Shown: positions 35,203 through 44,773, counted from the first letter of the stretch. The stretch is 64,000 nucleotides of DNA from Nitrobacteraceae bacterium AZCC 1564 (GCA_036924835.1 JBAGRR010000001.1:2619001-2683000), one strand, 5' to 3'. A program made the numbers and translations. The notes: a model not told the origin generated them from the letters alone.

Positions 35203-35487
35203 TTATCGCCTGTTGTAGCCCGGCGCGACCATGTTCTTGAGTTGCACGAGCAACGTGATGATCCAGGCCGCGGCGAACAGACCGGCAAGACCTAGCGCAG
35301 TCCTGCGGTCCATCAGCGAGAGACCAGTCCAATACCACACCCGATAGATCCACAATCCGGTCGTGGCGGCGCCCATGATGCATACGAGAAGTTTCAGCGC
35401 GTAGCTGTTCGCAACACCCAGCGCACCAAACAGGATGGTTGCAGGTATCATGAACATCTGACAGGCGGAGATCAGCGTTTCGTTCAT
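35203..35487 (-). CDS. Small three-helix membrane protein, unknown function
   Basis: From ATG 35487 (AGAGGGG 3 nt upstream) the product has 94 residues. Three hydrophobic segments are visible: IPATILFGALGVANSYALKLLVCIM, TTGLWIYRVWYW, and TALGLAGLFAAAWIITLLVQL. The tail is KNMVAPGYNRR. The longer in-frame reading up to 35805 would overlap the next gene's end and is composed of poor, Arg/Ala-rich sequence, so I reject it. I do not recognise the family. It lies 229 bp downstream of the secreted protein of unknown function and may share its transcript. Confidence 0.6.
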   Translation of the reverse strand: MNETLISACQMFMIPATILFGALGVANSYALKLLVCIMGAATTGLWIYRVWYWTGLSLMDRRTALGLAGLFAAAWIITLLVQLKNMVAPGYNRR

Positions 35488-35716
35488 CGGCCCCTCTTTG
35501 ACGAATCGCGCGGAGTATATCCGTCCATCGGTAAATTGATGAGCGAATCCGGCGGCAGCGCACGCGGACGCGACATCCCGCAGAGTGGCGTACAGAGAAA
35601 CACCAGTCGCGCGGCCATCCAGGGATGCAAGAGCCCGTTGATGAGCGCGCATTGACGCAACGCTCATCTTGATAAGTGAAGTGCGCCCGCAGGCGGCGCT
35701 GGCTACGTAGCTCTCG

Positions 35717-36835
35717 TTATTTCCCAGCAGCAAGATCTGCGAGAGACCCTGGGCCGCTGCCCGGCGTGATAAGGGTCGGCCACTGATTTGAACCAAACGG
35801 CACAACCGGCGGCAGAAATGGGGTCATGCCGCGCTTGGCGCTTTCGTCGATGATGGCTTGACGCGCATCACCTCCCATCAGTTCGTAATCCATCAGGTAA
35901 TAGTTGCCGAAGAAGGCTGCGCCGACCGAGCGGTCCGCGACAATGCGCGTCAAGGATTCGAGCATGTCGTCGGGCGTTGTCGTGAAGGAGATCGTCTCGA
36001 TCATCAAAAGCCGCTTGTTGATCGCGTCGGAACCGAAGAACTGGGCTAGCACGCTGAACAAAACGTTGTTCTGCCGCGCGACATAGATCGTGTTGCTCGC
36101 GGCATAAGTCATGTCCCACGAATCTCCGAGCTGCTTCTTCCAGTCGGTGAGCACATTCATCCAGTGCGCGACCTGAGTCTGCGCAGCCCAGGCGATATTC
36201 AGCTTCAGAAGAGGAGCCTGCCGCTTGGCAAAGTCCTGCATCGCGGCGACCGTAATGACGCCCTTATCGGCGCAATCGTCCATGAACGCGATGTTATTTC
36301 GCAGGATCGCGCGATTGGTATCCTTCCAATCTGCCGGCATGTCCGCCGTGTCGATCCCATTCACGGCTGATTGCATCTGGCTTCGATAGGCAAGAAGCGA
36401 CGAGCGCCAGGATGTGTCGGCAGTATTGTCGAGATAAGGCATCACAATCTCGGCCAACGCCATGGTGCTGTGAGCGACCGATTTCACGAGTTGATAGGAG
36501 ACGGGGACCGAGGGCGCTTCAAGCCGCGCCATACCAGGACGATACAAGATGAAGCGGCCGCCAGAGCCCGAGAACAACGCGAGAATGATGGGGTGTTTCG
36601 CCATGAGATTTCGCCGAAACACCGCACTGGCCTGGGCATAGTGCTGAAACATGCTGGTGTTCAACGCCAGCACGTCCTTGTTGGACGTCGTGGCGGCGCT
36701 GGATGTGGTGCGACCGGCGATTGGCGCCATGTAGGAAGGCAGGTCCTCCGACCGCGCGCCTGCGGCAGAACCGGCGAGAACAAGCAATGTCAGGGTGGTG
36801 GCAAGATAACGCTTGGAGAAAGAGTATTTTCGCAT
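35717..36835 (-). CDS. Secreted protein of unknown function
   Basis: From ATG 36835 the product has 372 residues. The N-terminus (MRKYSFSKRYLATTLTLLVLAGSAAGARSED) is a signal peptide. The mature part is mostly alpha-helical by composition, with Trp- and Tyr-containing segments such as LNTSMFQHYAQASAVFRRNLMAKHPIILALFSGSGGRFILYRPG, TQVAHWMNVLTDWKKQLGDSWDMTYAASNTIYVARQNNVLFSVLAQFFG, and GNYYLMDYELMGGDARQAIIDE. It ends with a Pro/Gly-rich tail. No Cys pair, heme or metal motif is obvious. I do not recognise the family. It is divergent from the Tat-exported molybdenum hydroxylase operon, 160 bp between starts, so shared regulation is possible. Confidence 0.65.
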   Translation of the reverse strand: MRKYSFSKRYLATTLTLLVLAGSAAGARSEDLPSYMAPIAGRTTSSAATTSNKDVLALNTSMFQHYAQASAVFRRNLMAKHPIILALFSGSGGRFILYRPGMARLEAPSVPVSYQLVKSVAHSTMALAEIVMPYLDNTADTSWRSSLLAYRSQMQSAVNGIDTADMPADWKDTNRAILRNNIAFMDDCADKGVITVAAMQDFAKRQAPLLKLNIAWAAQTQVAHWMNVLTDWKKQLGDSWDMTYAASNTIYVARQNNVLFSVLAQFFGSDAINKRLLMIETISFTTTPDDMLESLTRIVADRSVGAAFFGNYYLMDYELMGGDARQAIIDESAKRGMTPFLPPVVPFGSNQWPTLITPGSGPGSLADLAAGK

Positions 36836-36996
36836 GTTGGCCCTCAGCCGCAGCAATAAGTCTTCGTTAAGCAGCAAAAAACGCTACGCATTCATCGTCC
36901 GCGAATCGGTGTAGCAGCGATTCTTTTACGAATTACCCTGCATTGATGGTTGCATGGGCTGCAACCGCAGATCCGTGTGACCAGGATGGGCAATGC

Positions 36997-39771
36997 ATGT
37001 GGACGTCGCGACGCGAGTTCATCAAATTGGCCGCAACAAGCGGCATCATGTGTACCGTATCGCGGCTGGCATTCGCCACAGAGCCTACGTTCAACGACCG
37101 GGAGACCTTGCCAGGGCGGCAGCAATGGAATCCGGCAGCGACCGGCGGCCGCGTCGATGGCGCTTCCAAGGTGACGGGCGCCAAGCTCTACGCATCTGAT
37201 TTTCGCGCGGCTGATCTTCCAGGCTGGCCAACAAAGACATCTCACGCCCTGCTCATCCGCGCGCCGGACGCCGCTCACGTCTATAAGGGGATTGATCTCG
37301 CGCGCTTGAGCGGCTCTCTGAAGCCTTCCGTCGTGGTGACCGCAACCGATCTCGGCCATGCCGGTATCCGCGTGCCGGAGTTCTACACCGGTGATCTGTT
37401 TTGTCCTGTCGGTAGAACACCGGTCTACCTTGGACAGCCGGTGGCCTTGTTGATCTTCGAAAACTTTGACGCGTTCGACGGGGCGCGGCAACTCATCTCG
37501 CGCGACGATTCCTTCATCAAATTCGGCGAGGAAACCGGCCCGGTCATGATGCCTGGCTACGGTGCTTTTCGCTTCACCCGCGTCGCTGGTCCAACGGCGG
37601 ACGCGCCGGATGTTTATTCGCCGCTCCAGGCCGGCTGGGTCAGCCCGGGACGTGTTCAGAACACTGATCTGCCGGTATGGACACCCGCCGCTACATCACC
37701 AGGAAATGCGTACGCCGAAGCTGCACTGCACGGGGAGAAAATCCGAGCGGACCTGGCGGCGAATGATCCGGCACTTCTGGTGCTCGACCGGGAATTCGAA
37801 ACACAATCTGTCGATCCGGTGTTTCTGGAGCCCGAGTGCGGTCTCGCCTGGTACGACGGAAGCAGGAAGAATCTCGAGCTCGTACTCGGCGTGCAATCGC
37901 CATACGAAGCCACAGAATCCGTCGCGTTCTTGCTTGGCAAGGCGGCGGCCCCTTTCAAGCCTTCGCACATCAATACGCATTTTACCTATGTCGGCGGCGG
38001 TTTCGGCGGACGCGATCACACGCCATTTCCGCTTTACGTTGCGCTCGCGGCTATGTTCTTTCCCGGCCGCCCGGTGCGGTTGGCACACGACCGCTATCAG
38101 CAATTCCAGGCTGGAATTAAACGCCACCCATTCAAGATACGGACCAAAATCGGAGTCGATCGCGCGACCGGCATGATCCGCGCTTTTGCCGCCGATCACG
38201 TCTTGGATGGCGGCGGCCTTGCCAACTATTCGCAGAGCGTCGCCGTGGTCGCAGCAACCGGCGCGCTTGGAATCTATGATATCCCGAAAGCCGACGTGAC
38301 AACGGTCGCGCTTCATTCGCGCGGCGTCACGGCAGGATCGATGCGCGGCTATGGCACGCTTCAGACCATGACAGCATTGGAAGTGATGATCGATGAGGTG
38401 GCGGCATCATTGCCGCTCGATCCTATCGAATTCCGGCGGCGCAATGCCCTCAAGACCGGCGGACGTACGATCACGGGCAATCCTTACTTCGTGCCGGTTC
38501 GCACGCCGGAGATTCTCGACAAGCTGGAAAAACATCCGATTTGGGCTCGTCGCGCTGAAGAAAAATCGCGCGCAGCAACGGGAGTTGCGGTCGGGACAGG
38601 CCTCGCGTGCGTGACGAAGGATTATGGGTCTGGTGCCGACTGCTCGCTCGGGCGCGTCGAGATTGATCCGAACGGACGGGTTGCGATTTATTGCGATCAC
38701 GTCGAGATGGGCAACGGCATCGGCACAGCCTTGGCGAACCGGGTCGCCGCGCATCTTGGGGGTGTCGCCGATGAAGTTGCGGTAGCGCGGATCGATACCT
38801 TTGATTCGCTCGGCCTCGTGACTTCCGAAGATCCCTATACAATGAAGCAGGCCGCTCAGGACGCTGCACAACGCAATCCGCGTTGGGTACCGGCGATCAG
38901 CTCACCCACGAGTGCGTCGATCGGCGCGCATGTCGGAACGCATGCAGCAGCCGAAGCGGCCCGCGTGATATTCCGCTTCGGGCTGTGGCCGGCTGCGTTG
39001 AAGCTGTGGCGTATCGCGCTAACGGATTCAAGAGCGGGACGGTGGTCAGAAGCGAGCTGGAAAGATGGACAGCTCACCATGGCGGGGTTACCGCCGCTGT
39101 CACTCCCAGAGATCGCGGCGAAGGCACATGCGCTCAACGCGATAACCGGTGCAATGACGCATGCCTTTTCGCGATGGTCGTGGGCGAAGGCAAGCTTCAA
39201 GGTCGCCAGCGAACCTTGGACGGCGGACATCGATGCCCTTGCCGTTCGCAGAGGTGCCGGTCAATTCGCCCGGCTCGATCGCACAAGCGTTCAATATCCT
39301 CCCACGGATTACAACCGGATCGGCACCAGCTTCGCGTCGCTCTGCGGCACATTGGTTCGCGTTGAAATCGAACGTTCGAGCGGCGTGCTACGGATCGCGA
39401 AGGCCTACAGTGTTTTCGAATGCGGCAAGGCCCTCGTTCCCGAGGTTGTCATCGGACAAGCACAGGGCGGCTTTGCGATGGGCGTAGGCTATGCGCTGTT
39501 CGAATCCCTGCCGTCGTACGAGGGCGGCCCCGGTAACGGCCAGTGGAATCTGGGACAATATCGCATCGCCCGCGGCTCCGACTTGCCGTTGCATGATTTC
39601 GAGATCGAAATTCTTCCGCCGCTGTCTCCCGACGAAGCCCCGAAGGGCATGGCTGAAGTTGTCATGATCCCTGTCGTGCCGGCACTGCTGAATGCGATTT
39701 TTGATGCGACCGGGCGTCGTTTCCAGTCCTTGCCCGTGACGGAACAGATGCTCAAGGAGGTGCTGACGTGA
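36997..39771 (+). CDS. Tat-exported molybdenum hydroxylase large subunit (IorB-like)
   Basis: From ATG 36997 the product has 924 residues. It begins MWTSRREFIKLAATSG..., a twin-arginine signal, so the folded enzyme is exported to the periplasm. The body is of the isoquinoline 1-oxidoreductase / aldehyde oxidase type: GGRVDGASKVTGAKLYASDF, FTYVGGGFGGRDHTPFP (Mo-pterin), GSMRGYGTLQTM, GHVEMGNG-like CDHVEMGNGIGTALANR, and the C-terminal KGMAEVVMIP, whose Glu sits where GxGE places the catalytic base. The partner 2Fe-2S gene overlaps it by 4 bp, and a diheme cytochrome follows. The likely reaction is hydroxylation of an N-heterocycle or aldehyde with electrons passed to cytochrome c. Upstream in-frame starts (36946, 36943) would spoil the signal. 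Confidence 0.9.
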   Translation: MWTSRREFIKLAATSGIMCTVSRLAFATEPTFNDRETLPGRQQWNPAATGGRVDGASKVTGAKLYASDFRAADLPGWPTKTSHALLIRAPDAAHVYKGIDLARLSGSLKPSVVVTATDLGHAGIRVPEFYTGDLFCPVGRTPVYLGQPVALLIFENFDAFDGARQLISRDDSFIKFGEETGPVMMPGYGAFRFTRVAGPTADAPDVYSPLQAGWVSPGRVQNTDLPVWTPAATSPGNAYAEAALHGEKIRADLAANDPALLVLDREFETQSVDPVFLEPECGLAWYDGSRKNLELVLGVQSPYEATESVAFLLGKAAAPFKPSHINTHFTYVGGGFGGRDHTPFPLYVALAAMFFPGRPVRLAHDRYQQFQAGIKRHPFKIRTKIGVDRATGMIRAFAADHVLDGGGLANYSQSVAVVAATGALGIYDIPKADVTTVALHSRGVTAGSMRGYGTLQTMTALEVMIDEVAASLPLDPIEFRRRNALKTGGRTITGNPYFVPVRTPEILDKLEKHPIWARRAEEKSRAATGVAVGTGLACVTKDYGSGADCSLGRVEIDPNGRVAIYCDHVEMGNGIGTALANRVAAHLGGVADEVAVARIDTFDSLGLVTSEDPYTMKQAAQDAAQRNPRWVPAISSPTSASIGAHVGTHAAAEAARVIFRFGLWPAALKLWRIALTDSRAGRWSEASWKDGQLTMAGLPPLSLPEIAAKAHALNAITGAMTHAFSRWSWAKASFKVASEPWTADIDALAVRRGAGQFARLDRTSVQYPPTDYNRIGTSFASLCGTLVRVEIERSSGVLRIAKAYSVFECGKALVPEVVIGQAQGGFAMGVGYALFESLPSYEGGPGNGQWNLGQYRIARGSDLPLHDFEIEILPPLSPDEAPKGMAEVVMIPVVPALLNAIFDATGRRFQSLPVTEQMLKEVLT

Positions 39772-40283
39772 CCACATTCAGCATCACGATCAATGGTCAA
39801 ATCCACGGCCCGATGGAGATTCGCGACGATCTGACCCTGAATGATTTTTTGCGCGAGTATCTCGGGATGACGGGCACAAAGTTCGGCTGTGGCGCCGGGC
39901 AATGCCTGAGCTGCGCTGTGATTGTCGATAATCCTGACGGGACGAGCTCCACCAGCCCGACCTGCATCGTCACGGCCGCTGACTTTAACGGGAAAACCAT
40001 TCGCACGGTCGAAGGCCACGCCAAGAACGGGCAATTGTCCCAACTGCAAAAGGCCTTCATCGAACATTTCGCATTTCAGTGCGGCTATTGCACAGCAGGC
40101 TTCCTCAACGAAGGACAGGTCTTGCTCGAGCGTCTTTCGAAGCAACGGATCGCACGCGCTGAACTCGAGAAAACAATTAGCGAAGCGTTGGATGGCCACC
40201 TGTGCCGCTGCACCGGCTATGTCAAATATCATGAGGCGGTACGCGATGTGATCCTCGCTGATCCTCAACGCTATCTTGCTTGA
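39768..40283 (+). CDS. 2Fe-2S subunit of the periplasmic molybdenum hydroxylase (IorA-like)
   Basis: The 171-residue product starts at GTG 39768, inside the large-subunit stop (GTGA). It carries both [2Fe-2S] sites of the family: the plant-ferredoxin-type cluster in [16 protein letters not shown]...SPTC (about 43-66), and the second one in [10 protein letters not shown] and [15 protein letters not shown] (about 104-150). It has no signal peptide of its own, so it is presumably exported together with the Tat-tagged large subunit. Electrons pass from Mo through its two clusters to the cytochrome encoded next. A small Ser/Thr insertion (GTSSTSPTC) between Cys 2 and 4 is unusual. Confidence 0.93.
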   Translation: MTTFSITINGQIHGPMEIRDDLTLNDFLREYLGMTGTKFGCGAGQCLSCAVIVDNPDGTSSTSPTCIVTAADFNGKTIRTVEGHAKNGQLSQLQKAFIEHFAFQCGYCTAGFLNEGQVLLERLSKQRIARAELEKTISEALDGHLCRCTGYVKYHEAVRDVILADPQRYLA

Positions 40284-40315
40284 CTGCATCAAGAAGCGAT
40301 CTGCTGAGACAACAG

Positions 40316-40933
40316 ATGAAATCCGATATTAGCATTCGACTTCTCATCGCGGCCGCGGCGCTGCTGACGAGCATGCTTTCAACGTATGCGGTCTCGACCC
40401 TCCCGCAGGGCGCTCTCGCGTCACCCGACAGTTTCGCATCAATACAGGATACCGAAGCACGTTCGGCCGCCTTGTTCGGCGAGCTGAACAAGGTGTTCAC
40501 ACATCCGCGTTGCGCCAATTGCCATCCGGCGGGAGACCGTCCGCGCCAGGGCGACACGAGGCGGCTGCATCAGCCGCCGGTGGAGCGCGGCAAAGACGGC
40601 CACGGCCTTGCGTCCATGCGATGCAATACTTGCCACAAGGACGCGAACTTCGATCCCGGCAGAGTGCCGGGCGACCCTGCATGGCATCTCGCGCCACTTG
40701 AGATGGGCTGGGAAGGAAAGACTGCCGGCGAAATCTGCGAACAGATCAAGGATCCCGCACGCAACGGCGGACGATCGTTGGATGAAATCGTCACCCACAT
40801 TGGCACCGATCATCTGGTGGCCTGGGCGTGGGCTCCAGGCGCCGGCCGTCAACCGGCCCCGGGCTCACAACAGATTGCGGAAGCACTGGCCGCAGCCTGG
40901 GTGAAAACCGGCGCAGCCTGCCCGAAGAAGTAA
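40316..40933 (+). CDS. Periplasmic diheme cytochrome c partner
   Basis: The product is 205 residues from ATG 40316; a TTG at 40280 in the same frame overlaps the previous stop and is the alternative start. After an N-terminal signal-anchor ([20 protein letters not shown]) there are two heme-binding motifs, CANCH (about 78-82) and CNTCH (about 108-112). Both are followed by long Pro-rich segments rather than classical cytochrome c helices, which suggests an unusual small cytochrome. Position directly behind the Mo and 2Fe-2S subunits makes it the electron acceptor that feeds the respiratory chain, like the cytochrome parts of nicotinate- and isoquinoline-type dehydrogenases. Confidence 0.85.
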   Translation: MKSDISIRLLIAAAALLTSMLSTYAVSTLPQGALASPDSFASIQDTEARSAALFGELNKVFTHPRCANCHPAGDRPRQGDTRRLHQPPVERGKDGHGLASMRCNTCHKDANFDPGRVPGDPAWHLAPLEMGWEGKTAGEICEQIKDPARNGGRSLDEIVTHIGTDHLVAWAWAPGAGRQPAPGSQQIAEALAAAWVKTGAACPKK

Positions 40934-41434
40934 AAGCTGTGTTGCGGAGGAGTGCCAAAACCTTTGCTGTGCCCGATTCCGGTGTCGTCGATTTCATCGG
41001 GCAAAAGACTGCTCAGTGATGAGGCCCAACTGCCGGGGCGATAGCGCTCGGCCTGCCTCAGTATCCCAAGGTACAGGTCAACTCATCCATTCAACCAGCG
41101 CGACCGGAGCCTCCGCACGATATCTTCGCGCGGTGTTGATCGCCATTGTTGCGAGCAACGACAACTCTGTGACTTCAGCAAGCACGAGTCCATGAGCAAG
41201 CTCATCTTCCGCGACCCTCAGAAGACCTGCCGGCGCGTCAGACCGCCTTCGCTGCAGCCTTCAAGCGGTTGACCGGCGAGACCCCGATTGGCGACGGCGA
41301 GCACGTTAGCAGCAATTGCTCTTTAATCACGCCAATCGCTCTGGGGCGGTTCTGCGTCCGCTTTGCTAATTGATCGCTGTGCCCCCGCCTAGCCTCATAA
41401 TACACCTGCTCGCATTACGCCGCTGAACCAGACC
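40934..41434. other. Intergenic stretch with a possible AraC-type relic
   Basis: About 500 bases without an intact gene. From 41224 one frame reads ARQTAFAAAFKRLTGETPIGD, which resembles the second helix-turn-helix of AraC-family regulators (FxRAFKRxTGxTP), but it is out of context and followed by a degraded end. I see no start, no other AraC half and no terminator; it may be chance or a regulator remnant. Confidence 0.3.
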
Positions 41435-42940
41435 ATGAATGATCAGCCCATGGACGCCGAGGAGAGGCGCAGGATCGACGAGCTTGAGCAGCAACTGCGT
41501 CTTGCTGCGGCTGAGAATGCAAATCTGCAAGCCGAGCTTGCGATTGCGCTGGAGCGGCAAGCTGTCACCGCGCAAATTCTCAACGTCATCTCCATGTCGC
41601 GAACCGACGTTCAGCCGGTCTTCGACGTCATCTCTGAGAGCTCGCGGCGGCTGCTGGGCGGTCAAACAGCGCTTGTGACACGCGTCGTCGAGGACATGCT
41701 TCATTTGGCGGCTTGCACGGCGGGAAGCCCTGAGAGCCACGCGGAGATCCGGGCGTCATTTCCTGCTCCGCTGACCTCCTCCGGGATTCACAGCCGGGCC
41801 GCACTGACCTCGACCATGGCGTTCCGCTCCGATATCGAAACCGAACCCGGCGTCCCTCAGGCCGTCAAGGACATGGCGCGCGTCAGGGGCTATCGAAGCA
41901 TCATCGTGGTGCCCATGCTTCGCGAAGGCATTGCGATCGGAACGATCGGTGTTTCGCGTGCCGAGCCGGGAACGTTCAGCGACAGCCAGATCAAGCTTCT
42001 CAACACGTTCGCCGACCAGGCCGTGATCGCGATCGAGAACGCACGGCTGTTCGAAGAAGTCCAGGCGCGCACCACGCAGCTCGCCAAGTCTCTCGACGAT
42101 CTGCGCGCTGCGCAGGACCGTCTGGTGCAGACCGAAAAGCTCACTTCGCTCGGCCAACTCACCGCTGGCATCGCGCACGAGATCAAGAACCCGCTCAACT
42201 TCGTCAACAATTTCGCAGCGCTCTCGACTGAACTGACCGACGAGCTGAACGATGCGCTCGCTCCGGTCGCACTCCCGGACGACGTCCGCGACGAACTCGA
42301 CGAACTGCGGGGGATGCTGAAGGACAATCTGCAAAAGATCGTGCAACACGGCAAGCGCGCCGATTCCATCGTCAAGAACATGCTGTTGCATTCGCGTGGG
42401 CGTGGCGGCGAGCACCGACCGACGGATGTGAATGCGCTGGTCGAGGAGAGCCTCAACCTTGCCTATCACGGCGCGCGCGCCGGGACGCCGCATTTCAACG
42501 CGACCCTATCGCGCGACTACGATCCCGATGTCGGCATCGCCGAAGTGTTTCCGCAGGAGATCACGCGCGTGCTGCTGAACCTGATGTGCAATGGCTTCTA
42601 TGCCGTGACCAAGCGCAGCAGTGAGGATGGCCCCGGATTTGAACCCGCGCTCAGCGCCAGCACGCGCAACCTTGGCGACACCATTGAAATCCGCATCCGC
42701 GACAACGGCACCGGCATTCCACCCGAGGTCAAGGAGAAGATATTCAATCCATTCTTCACGACCAAGCCGCCTGGCGAAGGCACAGGCCTCGGATTGTCCA
42801 TGAGCCACGACATCATCGTGAAGCAACACGGCGGCAGGATCGATGTCGAGACCGAGCCCGGCTCGTTCACCGAGTTCACCATCCTGCTGCCGCGCGTGAG
42901 CAATTTTTCCGACAATAATAACGGGAGAGGCGAGCCATGA
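41435..42940 (+). CDS. GAF-domain sensor histidine kinase
   Basis: The 501-residue product has no membrane helix. An N-terminal coiled coil (MDAEERRRIDELEQQLRLAAAENANLQAELA) leads into a GAF domain (about 45-205, with YRSIIVVPMLREGIAIGTIGVSR and FADQAVIAIENARLFEEVQ). A second coiled coil precedes the HisKA helix with phospho-acceptor H248 in GIAHEIKNPLNF. The HATPase domain has NLMCNGFYAV (N-box), RDNGTGIP (G1), FFTTKPPGEGTGLGLSM (F/G2). It is a cytoplasmic kinase of the NtrB-like HPK4 group sensing a small ligand through GAF. Its stop overlaps the start of the response regulator (ATGA), so the pair is translationally coupled. Confidence 0.92.
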   Translation: MNDQPMDAEERRRIDELEQQLRLAAAENANLQAELAIALERQAVTAQILNVISMSRTDVQPVFDVISESSRRLLGGQTALVTRVVEDMLHLAACTAGSPESHAEIRASFPAPLTSSGIHSRAALTSTMAFRSDIETEPGVPQAVKDMARVRGYRSIIVVPMLREGIAIGTIGVSRAEPGTFSDSQIKLLNTFADQAVIAIENARLFEEVQARTTQLAKSLDDLRAAQDRLVQTEKLTSLGQLTAGIAHEIKNPLNFVNNFAALSTELTDELNDALAPVALPDDVRDELDELRGMLKDNLQKIVQHGKRADSIVKNMLLHSRGRGGEHRPTDVNALVEESLNLAYHGARAGTPHFNATLSRDYDPDVGIAEVFPQEITRVLLNLMCNGFYAVTKRSSEDGPGFEPALSASTRNLGDTIEIRIRDNGTGIPPEVKEKIFNPFFTTKPPGEGTGLGLSMSHDIIVKQHGGRIDVETEPGSFTEFTILLPRVSNFSDNNNGRGEP

Positions 42941-43326
42941 CGGTGTTGGTTCTGGTGGTGGATGACGAAGCGGACGTTGAGATGTTGTTTCGCCAGCAAT
43001 TCCGCCGCGATCTTCGCGCCCGGCGTTTTGTGATGGATTTTGCCGCCTCAGCAGCGCAGGCACTGACCCGCATTGCCGACACCGGCGAGCAAACGCTGAT
43101 CTTGATTCTTTCCGACATCAACATGCCCGGGATGAACGGTCTCGATATGCTGCCGGAGGTGCGCGCGCGGCGGCCCGATGTTCCCGTCATCATGATCACC
43201 GCCTATGGCGATGCCGAGACACGCAAGACTGCGCTCGACCGAGGCGCGGAGGGCTTGCTGACCAAGCCGATCGACTTCGGCCAGCTCCGCCAGGTCATCG
43301 AGGCGAGACTGGGACACGCCGCATGA
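42937..43326 (+). CDS. Single-domain response regulator (receiver only)
   Basis: The 129-residue product is one CheY-like domain with acidic pair D9/D10 (VVDDEAD), phospho-acceptor D60 (LILSDINMPGMNG), and Lys in LTKPIDF. There is no output domain. It overlaps the kinase upstream and the receiver-cyclase downstream by 4 bp each, so the three are made in order from one transcript. The kinase could phosphorylate it, and it may serve as phosphate sink, shuttle, or as a partner of the cyclase. Confidence 0.93.
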   Translation: MTVLVLVVDDEADVEMLFRQQFRRDLRARRFVMDFAASAAQALTRIADTGEQTLILILSDINMPGMNGLDMLPEVRARRPDVPVIMITAYGDAETRKTALDRGAEGLLTKPIDFGQLRQVIEARLGHAA

Positions 43327-44570
43327 CCGCGACTATTCTCGTGGTTGATGATGAGCCCGACCTGGAGACGCTTGTTCTGCGGAAATTCCGCCGGCAGGTT
43401 CGCGACGGGCTCATCAGCTTCGTCTTCGCGCATGACGGCGTTGAAGCGCTGCAAGCGATCGAGCAGCATCCCCATGTCGATCTTGTGGTGATGGACATCA
43501 ACATGCCGCGCATGGATGGCCTCTCACTGCTGGCGAAACTGCAGGAGCGAGAGGATAAGAAGTCGGCCATCATCGTCTCGGCCTACGGTGATATGAGCAA
43601 TATACGAACCGCGATGAATCGCGGCGCGTTCGACTTCCTGACCAAACCGATCGATTTCGCCGACCTGGAAGCCACGATCCTGAAGACCATCCGTCACATT
43701 GAAGTCTTGCGAGAGGCACGCCGTCGCCAGGCAGAAGCTGAGCGCGCCCACGCGTCGCTGTCGCGTTACTTTTCGCCCGAGCTTGCCAAGCGCCTTGCCG
43801 CCGGTGGAGACGATGACATGCAGGTTCGCTGGCGCGACATCGCCGTGATCTTCACCGACATCACCGGCTTTACATCGCTCGTCGAGACAGCCGCCCCAGA
43901 AGTGCTGGCCCAACTTCTCAACGAATATGTCGGCGGCCTGACAGATGTTGTCTTCGCGCATGACGGAACGGTGGCCAAGGTGATCGGCGATGCCATTCAG
44001 GTGCTGTTCAATGCGCCTAGCGATCAGGCCGACTACGCGACCCGCGCGATTGCCTGCGCACAGGCGCTCGATCAATGGGCAGAGGCGTTTCGCGCGCGCT
44101 GGAGCGAGAGGGGCGTTGATTTTGGCACCACACGGATCGGCGTTCACGCCGGTCCTGCGCTGGTTGGCAATTTCGGCGGTGATCGCTTCTTCGATTTCAC
44201 CGCCTACGGCGACACCGTCAACACGGCCGCGAGGTTAGAGGCCGCCAACAAGACGCTGGGCACGCGCATCTGCGTGAGCGACATTGTCGCGAGCGGAGCG
44301 CAGGAATTCAGGGGACGGCCGATCGGCGATCTTCTGCTGCGCGGACGCAGCGAGCCGTTGCGCGCCCACGAGCCCTTGTCAGCGGCGGAATTCGATGCGC
44401 CGGCCACGGCGCAGTATACGAGCGCCTTCATCAAGCTCGAGCAGGATCACGCCGCCGCCATGCCGGCGTTCGCCGCTCTGCTTGGCACGCATGCCGATGA
44501 TCCGCTCGCTAGCTATCATTTGCGGCGGCTGCTCAACGGCGCCAAGGGCATCCGCATCCAAGTGGGATGA
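43323..44570 (+). CDS. Receiver domain fused to class III adenylate cyclase
   Basis: The 415-residue product has a receiver (1-125; D58 in VVMDINMPRMDG), a short coiled coil (EARRRQAEAERAHASLSRYFSPELA) and a class III cyclase domain (170-360). The cyclase has its two metal Asp in FTDITGF (D179) and GDAIQV (D223), and AYGDTVNTAARLE supplying the adenine-selective Asp (D297) and transition-state Asn/Arg (N300, R304). All catalytic residues are present, so it should make cAMP as an obligate dimer. Receiver phosphorylation by the upstream kinase should control it. Thus this operon is a two-component system whose output is a second messenger rather than transcription. About 50 residues follow the cyclase domain. 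Confidence 0.93.
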   Translation: MTATILVVDDEPDLETLVLRKFRRQVRDGLISFVFAHDGVEALQAIEQHPHVDLVVMDINMPRMDGLSLLAKLQEREDKKSAIIVSAYGDMSNIRTAMNRGAFDFLTKPIDFADLEATILKTIRHIEVLREARRRQAEAERAHASLSRYFSPELAKRLAAGGDDDMQVRWRDIAVIFTDITGFTSLVETAAPEVLAQLLNEYVGGLTDVVFAHDGTVAKVIGDAIQVLFNAPSDQADYATRAIACAQALDQWAEAFRARWSERGVDFGTTRIGVHAGPALVGNFGGDRFFDFTAYGDTVNTAARLEAANKTLGTRICVSDIVASGAQEFRGRPIGDLLLRGRSEPLRAHEPLSAAEFDAPATAQYTSAFIKLEQDHAAAMPAFAALLGTHADDPLASYHLRRLLNGAKGIRIQVG

Positions 44571-44683
44571 TCGAGCGTGCGTTAGACTGATGACCCATGT
44601 CATGCGATCGAAACGCAATGCACGGAGCCGCGGGATCATACGACGCCGCAGGTGATCGTAACTCAGGCGATTATGGGAAGTCC

Positions 44684-44773
44684 TGGCGGAGGGAGTGAGA
44701 TTCGAACTCACGGTACGGTTTCCCGCACACACGCTTTCCAAGCGTGCGCCTTAAGCCACTCGGCCATCCCTCC
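44684..44773 (-). tRNA. tRNA-Ser (anticodon GGA)
   Basis: On the minus strand the 90-nt sequence begins GGAGGGATGGCCGAGTGGCT and ends TCCCTCCGCCA, with CCA encoded. The anticodon loop CTTGGAAAG gives GGA, reading UCC/UCU. The long variable arm (GTGCGGGAAACCGTACC) is typical of tRNA-Ser. It lies between the cyclase and otsA. Confidence 0.97.

Noticed and set aside
36943-36996. Earlier start codons for the Mo-hydroxylase large subunit
   Set aside because: They would put an unrelated 18-residue stretch ahead of the twin-arginine signal.
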